Shown in pieces: positions 59,531 to 64,000 of a stretch of 64,000 bases of DNA. Origin of the DNA: Coffea arabica (lineage: Eukaryota > Streptophyta > Magnoliopsida > Gentianales > Rubiaceae). The stretch covers positions 10,789,557 to 10,853,556 of the forward strand of contig NC_092320.1 of assembly GCF_036785885.1 (NCBI RefSeq), read 5' to 3'. Positions within the stretch are counted from its first letter, which is position 1. Each line of letters opens with the position of its first letter. The notes beneath the pieces were generated by a model. That model made no database searches. It worked only from the letters and a program-made list of their open reading frames with translations, and was not told where the DNA came from. The translations under genes were made by a program, and so were the position numbers.

Positions 59531-59684
59531 ACAAAGAATAAGAGAGACAATCGCATCTCCATTTTCCACCTCTCGTCAACACTCTTTGCTCCATCATTTT
59601 TATGTAAAGACAGCAATATCAACAACATCCAACTCTCAAAATTCAGAGAAAGAAACTGTTGGGCTTCAGAGGTTGAGAGAAGCA

Positions 59685-60059
59685 ATGATGGCCTCTACAT
59701 CAGCAGTCTCTATGGGCGGCATGCCTTTGACCTACGCAAGCCGAAAGAGGCTACCAGCTGCAGACAGTTTCTTCAAGCCATTGCCAGTGAGGCCCTCCAA
59801 TGCTGCTGCAGCAGCAAAGCCCATTGCCAAGTTTCAGGTCAACGCTTCTTCACTCAAGGAAAAGGCGGTGACTGGATTGACAGCAGCTGCATTGACTGCT
59901 TCGATGATGATTCCGGATGTGGCTGAGGCTGCTGATTCTGGTCTTTCACCGTCCCTCAAGAGCTTCTTGCTGAGCATTGTTGCTGGAGGAGTGGTCCTTG
60001 CTTTGCTCTTTGGTGCTGTAATAGCTGTTGCCAACTTTGATCCTGTCAAGCGGAGCTGA
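59685..60059 (+). CDS. PSBX: Photosystem II subunit X precursor
   Basis: PsbX is a one-helix thylakoid protein at the edge of photosystem II, near the quinone exchange site. Single exon of 124 aa. It starts [12 protein letters not shown] (the second Met at 59688 may be the real start). A Ser/Ala/Pro/Lys-rich chloroplast transit peptide is followed by the thylakoid signal [22 protein letters not shown] with an AEA cleavage site. The mature part is about 40 aa: [20 protein letters not shown] is the membrane helix and the stromal end is NFDPVKRS, the family signature. The frame is open upstream to about 59586, but that part reads as leader. Convergent with RPA1A. I recall the same neighbour pair in Arabidopsis. 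Confidence 0.95.
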   Translation: MMASTSAVSMGGMPLTYASRKRLPAADSFFKPLPVRPSNAAAAAKPIAKFQVNASSLKEKAVTGLTAAALTASMMIPDVAEAADSGLSPSLKSFLLSIVAGGVVLALLFGAVIAVANFDPVKRS

Positions 60060-60686
60060 AAAACTGTTCGGAATAATACACACATTCCAATTTTCTCTCC
60101 CAACTTGTATCTATGTTGCTAGTAATGACTAATGTTTGTACTTTTGAGTTATTCATGCCTCCAATTATTATTGTGCTGGAAAGACGTGAATGTCAAAGTT
60201 TTTTAAGTTCCAGTCCAAAGTCGAGCAAGGAAAACCAGCTTGAGCTTACCAAATGGCAATTTACTGGCTCAAACAAAACACTGAATCTCCTATCACAGAA
60301 AAGAAGACCAACTTAGAAGCAAAACTGAGAGCAAGACAAGCGGAGAAATCCTGGATCTTCATCATCATTTGCTATGCCTCAGTCCCGTGTCAGTTTTCAA
60401 CAAAAGAATGAATAAATAAATAAAAGACGATGTCACTGTTAGATGGGGAAAAAAAAATGGATGACGAAGATATCTATAAGATGATAAATCACACTAATAA
60501 ATGAGTTGGTAATCGTGGAGCCCAACTCAAACGTCAGTAATCAATCTAAGACACTTTTTCTCAGCGTGAATATGGCGAGAAACCAATGGAAATCTCTAAT
60601 TAAATTTGTATCTCCAATATACAAAGAACTAGAACTATGGCAATGGGAACACCTTGTTCCTTGAGTTATTCTGTCTTCCTATGTAG
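60060..60686. other. Convergent intergenic gap between PSBX and RPA1A
   Basis: Holds the 3' ends of both genes (about 630 bp). No other gene, repeat or RNA was recognised. Confidence 0.5.
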
Positions 60687-63522
60687 TCAACGGAAAGAAA
60701 ATTTAGAAATTTGTTCAAGTAGATATCTGCATTCTGTAGAGCTATTCACCTTCTCAGCCTTGACAACTGTAATTTTCACTCTCTGTTCATCACCATATAA
60801 TTCCTCTTTGATTTTTAGCCTGAACATAAATTGTGTAAACAGACAGCTCTTAATCATCTCAGCGAATCTCAACTCATTTTCTTCTTCATACTTTAACAAG
60901 TACAAATCCTTTGCTGAACAACCCAATATCTCCTCACCAGATTCCTGGAAAGCAGTCACCCATGTCAGCCCCGTATGATCCTGAATTTGGGTTTGAAGAA
61001 GATATCTGTAATCACATTCCTCAAATTCTTGATTGCATCTGTCACATAGCCATCTAGAGTTTCCCGACCTCGCTACTTTCTTATTGCACTGTCTTTCCCC
61101 AATCATTAGTGGACAAGCTGTATAGCAAAAAGTGTCAGTCTTTATGAAAGATATTGTGGCCTTGACAGTGATCCAATCTGGTTTATCTGATCTTCCAAGG
61201 CCTTCATCTCTGATCTGAGACACAGTTTTACGTATTTCATTCTTCAATCCTCCAGGCATAATTTCCCTAGATATGGACTGGGAAGCAACATCTTTTCCTC
61301 CTCCATCAAACCAGTCCCTTAAGACGTGAGCCTCTGAAAAATCAGGGTCTATGAACAGCTGAGTGGAAGAAATAGTCCCCACTGATTTCCCAGTGAAGTC
61401 ATTAACTTTTCCAGCTTTGACAGCTAAAACAGGGAAATGCCCAGCTTCTACCATTTCCCGTAGCTTTTGGCCTTCCCGGTTGCAGAAGTCTCCCCAGAGA
61501 GTTAACTCAACACTCCTTCCAGACCTATCCTTTAAATTCAGGATTCTCCTCTGTGTTTCCATTCCATTCTTTCTCAAGATAGGAACAGAAGGATTAACAC
61601 TAATTACTATACCAATAACATCCAATATGGAATTATTCTCAACATTTTCAATATCACTAATAGGCCTGAATGAGAACTGCTGTTGTGGTATTGAAGCATC
61701 TTCATCTGGGCAAAGATCTACAGTTGAACTCGTGTCCAAAAATATTTCCCATTCATTCTTCAAATGGTTGAAGTTCTTTTGAGCTGGTTTTAAGCTACCT
61801 TTTGATATCATGTAAACTTTCCCAACTTCAATAATATCATAAAATCGGTCAACAACGGCATTGAAACAGGTAACTCGTATTTCCCCTCCATCAGAATCAA
61901 GAAGATCAAAAGAAAAGACCTTTCCGTCTCCCCTGGCATTGTTGTAGCGACGAAGATCTCCTTTTGCAGTCACTCTTGCCTTAACAGCCCAACGACCCTG
62001 ATAAGGATTCAATGCTGCAATTGGAACAATGCGTGCTGGGGCTTCATTTTTTACGATAGCACCATGGTTTTTGTAAATTGGAGGAGGTAGGTATGCGGGT
62101 TGAACTGTTGGCCTGAAACTCTGTACATTATTGCTCCCTGAATTACGAGAGATCAAATTATTGCTGTTTGAGAAGTTTGAACGCCCAGAGTTTTGAGTAC
62201 CCAAATTGTTATTGTTAGTCAATGTAGCAGACCCGTTATTCCTATCAGGCACTGATCTTTGAACCCCTGTATCCAAGTCGCCAATCATTTTTGGGTTCCC
62301 AATTATGTCACAATCCGGAATTATAGTTTCCATATTTAGGATAACTATTATCCTGCAAGAACGATTAAAAAAATTTTCAAGTCAAAATTAAACAAGAGAT
62401 AAAATCAACTTTCAATCAGAAAAAGATCATAGAAGCTGCTTTTTGGCATAGTAGTACTCTCTGAAGCCTGAACATAAATTCATGAAACACTTTTTCCTAA
62501 ACAAGCTATCCAACAGAGTAATCTTCTTGACAAACCAAGCAATGTGGACGCCTAACTTAACAAAGTACAAAGCATATACTTAATCCAGCAGTTTGGCAGA
62601 AGTAATGCTCATCTTAGTTTGCTGAAGTAGTACCATCTGATTTCTCATTTTAATAGATTTATCTCTTCCTGGTGCTAATTGAAAAGTAAGAGATGTAACT
62701 ATCTTTTACCCTGGTAGGTTCAAATTCAATTACACGTTCATAAATAGCAGCATTGGCTGTTTTTCTCCAATCCAAGCCAGTTTTCCTCCACCCGCTGTCT
62801 CTCAGTCCTTAAAATTTTGAGTACATCCAAACAAGCAGGTCTAAGGTGAAAGTGAAATCATATCTTTTGCTTTCAAATCATAGGAAAACATAACTAAACT
62901 CCTCAGAAAGTATATGAAAGGCGGGTTTGAACATTGTCCTACACGCCCATGTTTCACCATTTTTAATTTTATTATAACTGAATAAAGCAAACGACAGCTA
63001 AAACACATAACTTAATCAATGCAACTGGCACGAGCTATTAAAATGAAATTATTAAAATGAAATAATTAGCGAGATGCCAAAGCAAAGATTTGCTCGTAGA
63101 CATCTTTATGGTAAAAAAAAAAATACATGGAAAAAAAATTATCATACAGAATTGAAAGCTAGATTATCATAAATTCAAAGACATAACTATCTGATTACCT
63201 CCAGACCTAATGTAAGACACATATCATTCGTCAAATGCTTAAAGCTGAGAGTATTAACATACTTGCGATTCTGGACGGTGCTGCAGATATAGTCAATCAA
63301 CTGAACGACGGTACCCTTGCGGATGCGGCCTGACTTGACCAAGTCGTTGAGCTGAGTGGCGAGCATCGCGTGCTGAGTCAGAACCGAATCGGAGATCAAA
63401 AGGCGGTACCGTTCCTGAGTGGAGCCAATGAGCTTAATATCCAGAACCTGTACAAGCGGCTTCGAGTTCACGTCGCCGGCGGTTATAGCCGAGACGGCAT
63501 TCTGCGTCAGGTTCACCGGCAT
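60687..63522 (-). CDS. RPA1A: Replication protein A 70-kDa subunit, RPA1A type
   Basis: RPA1 is the large subunit of the nuclear single-strand DNA-binding complex used in replication, repair and meiotic recombination. Two exons: 63522-63263 and 62352-60687, 641 aa (Arabidopsis RPA1A is 640). Exon 1 encodes the N-terminal OB fold (MPVNLTQNAVSAI to QLIDYICSTVQNR). The intron falls inside the Lys before IIVILNMETI, just as sequence similarity requires. The linker is Asn/Ser-rich. DNA-binding OB folds A, B and C start at about 197, 325 and 477. OB-C has the zinc ribbon with C500, C509, C523 and C526 (ACPLMIGERQCNKK, WLCDRCN). The phrase ALNPYQGRWAVKARVTAKGD marks OB-A. The start Met at 63522 is preferred over the longer upstream frame because it matches known RPA1A N-termini. 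Confidence 0.95.
62353..63262. other. RPA1A intron 1 (910 bp)
   Basis: Bounded on the minus strand by the donor AA|GTATGT at 63262 and the acceptor TTGCAG|G at 62353. AT-rich, no embedded gene recognised. The frame continuing past the donor (KYVNTLSFKH) is intronic read-through, not protein. Confidence 0.8.
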
Positions 63523-64000
63523 TTTTGAATTCTTTTCAATAGACGAAAATGGGTGGGGAAACCCTAGGAAAATGAGAAATTGAATTAGAATTCTGCCTGC
63601 CGAAGAGGAAACTCGTGCGGTTGAAGAAAGGATTTTAAATAGGAAAATGGTGGAGAGCTTAGGGGTATTTTCGGGAAAGAGATTGAAGTTTAGGAGGGGA
63701 AAAAAATGGCGGGGGGTCAGCAACCGCAACTGACTTCCAAGTCTTGGAGAAACCGCGGCTGCTGAGGTCGTTGGAGGATAAATTAGTAAATTACTCGCGA
63801 TCAAATTACAAACGACAAATAACCTTCAGATTAGGGATTTTTACTCTTCTTTATTAGTACGACACAGATTGCCTTTGTCACTAATCACTAAACACTTGGT
63901 TCATCCCCAAATTGGGCCGTAAGCCTCATGCTTTCCCCCCTTGAAAATTGAAACTATGCCAAAACCGTGGCCCAAGTCACCCAAATTTATACGCATAAAT
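63523..64000. other. RPA1A promoter region
   Basis: Upstream of the minus-strand RPA1A start. GC-rich patches (for example TGGCGGGGGG at about 63706) and TCGGGAAA at 63671 are loosely like E2F sites but do not match the consensus fully. No other gene was recognised to the window edge. Confidence 0.35.

Noticed and set aside
59206-59685. 159-codon minus-strand frame before PSBX
   Set aside because: Covers the PSBX promoter and leader on the opposite strand, with no family resemblance.
63671-63715. E2F sites in the RPA1A promoter
   Set aside because: TCGGGAAA and TGGCGGGG only partly match the consensus; too weak to annotate.
63523-63804. Longer RPA1A N-terminus
   Set aside because: The frame is open upstream of 63522, but known RPA1A proteins start MPV; the extra stretch looks like leader.

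Overview
The window is nuclear DNA of a flowering plant, most likely a eudicot. It has many introns, AT-rich intergenic DNA, nuclear genes for a thylakoid protein, and typical plant families (PDAT, BREVIS RADIX, BIG GRAIN, ATL RING-H2, MSL channels). I cannot name the species. Exon models were built by joining reading frames at GT/GC-AG junctions and checking phase and family similarity by eye. They need transcript support.

Layout: a PDAT1-type acyltransferase lies on the minus strand (0.3-6.6 kb). Next comes a 1.6-kb Pack-MULE (7.9-9.5 kb) carrying pieces of two host genes, OSTC and an SPL1/12-type factor. A BREVIS RADIX family gene follows (12.3-16.9 kb), then an omega-amidase (18.6-22.2 kb) and a BIG GRAIN 1-like gene (24.6-25.7 kb). 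A 7-kb gene-poor stretch holds a SINE and a U6 snRNA pseudogene. Then come the ESCRT-III gene VPS2 (32.7-35.6 kb), an ATL RING-H2 ligase (37.3-37.9 kb, minus strand), and two MSL10-type mechanosensitive channel genes (43.9-47.6 and 55.9-58.9 kb) separated by transposon-rich DNA. PSBX (59.7-60.1 kb) and RPA1A (60.7-63.5 kb, minus strand) converge at the right end.

The genes do not form one pathway. They cover seed-oil and lipid acyl transfer, growth regulation by auxin and polarity factors, nitrogen salvage, endosomal sorting, ubiquitination, membrane tension sensing, photosystem II and DNA replication or repair. What links them is ancestry. From memory, two Arabidopsis clusters are interleaved here: omega-amidase, BIG GRAIN-like E and MSL10 on chromosome 5, and RPA1A, PSBX and VPS2.1 on chromosome 2. 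The window may therefore preserve an older gene order.

The intergenic DNA is dominated by small non-autonomous elements. There are five copies of one MULE-like TIR family, some with 9-bp target duplications, a Stowaway MITE, a hAT-type foldback MITE nested inside a MULE, two related SINEs, a 5'-truncated LINE tail with its target duplication, and two U6-derived sequences. I found no CRISPR array, operon or novel multi-gene system. The most unusual items are the Pack-MULE, the retroposed U6 fragment, and the omega-amidase leader that looks like a transit peptide but has no ATG.
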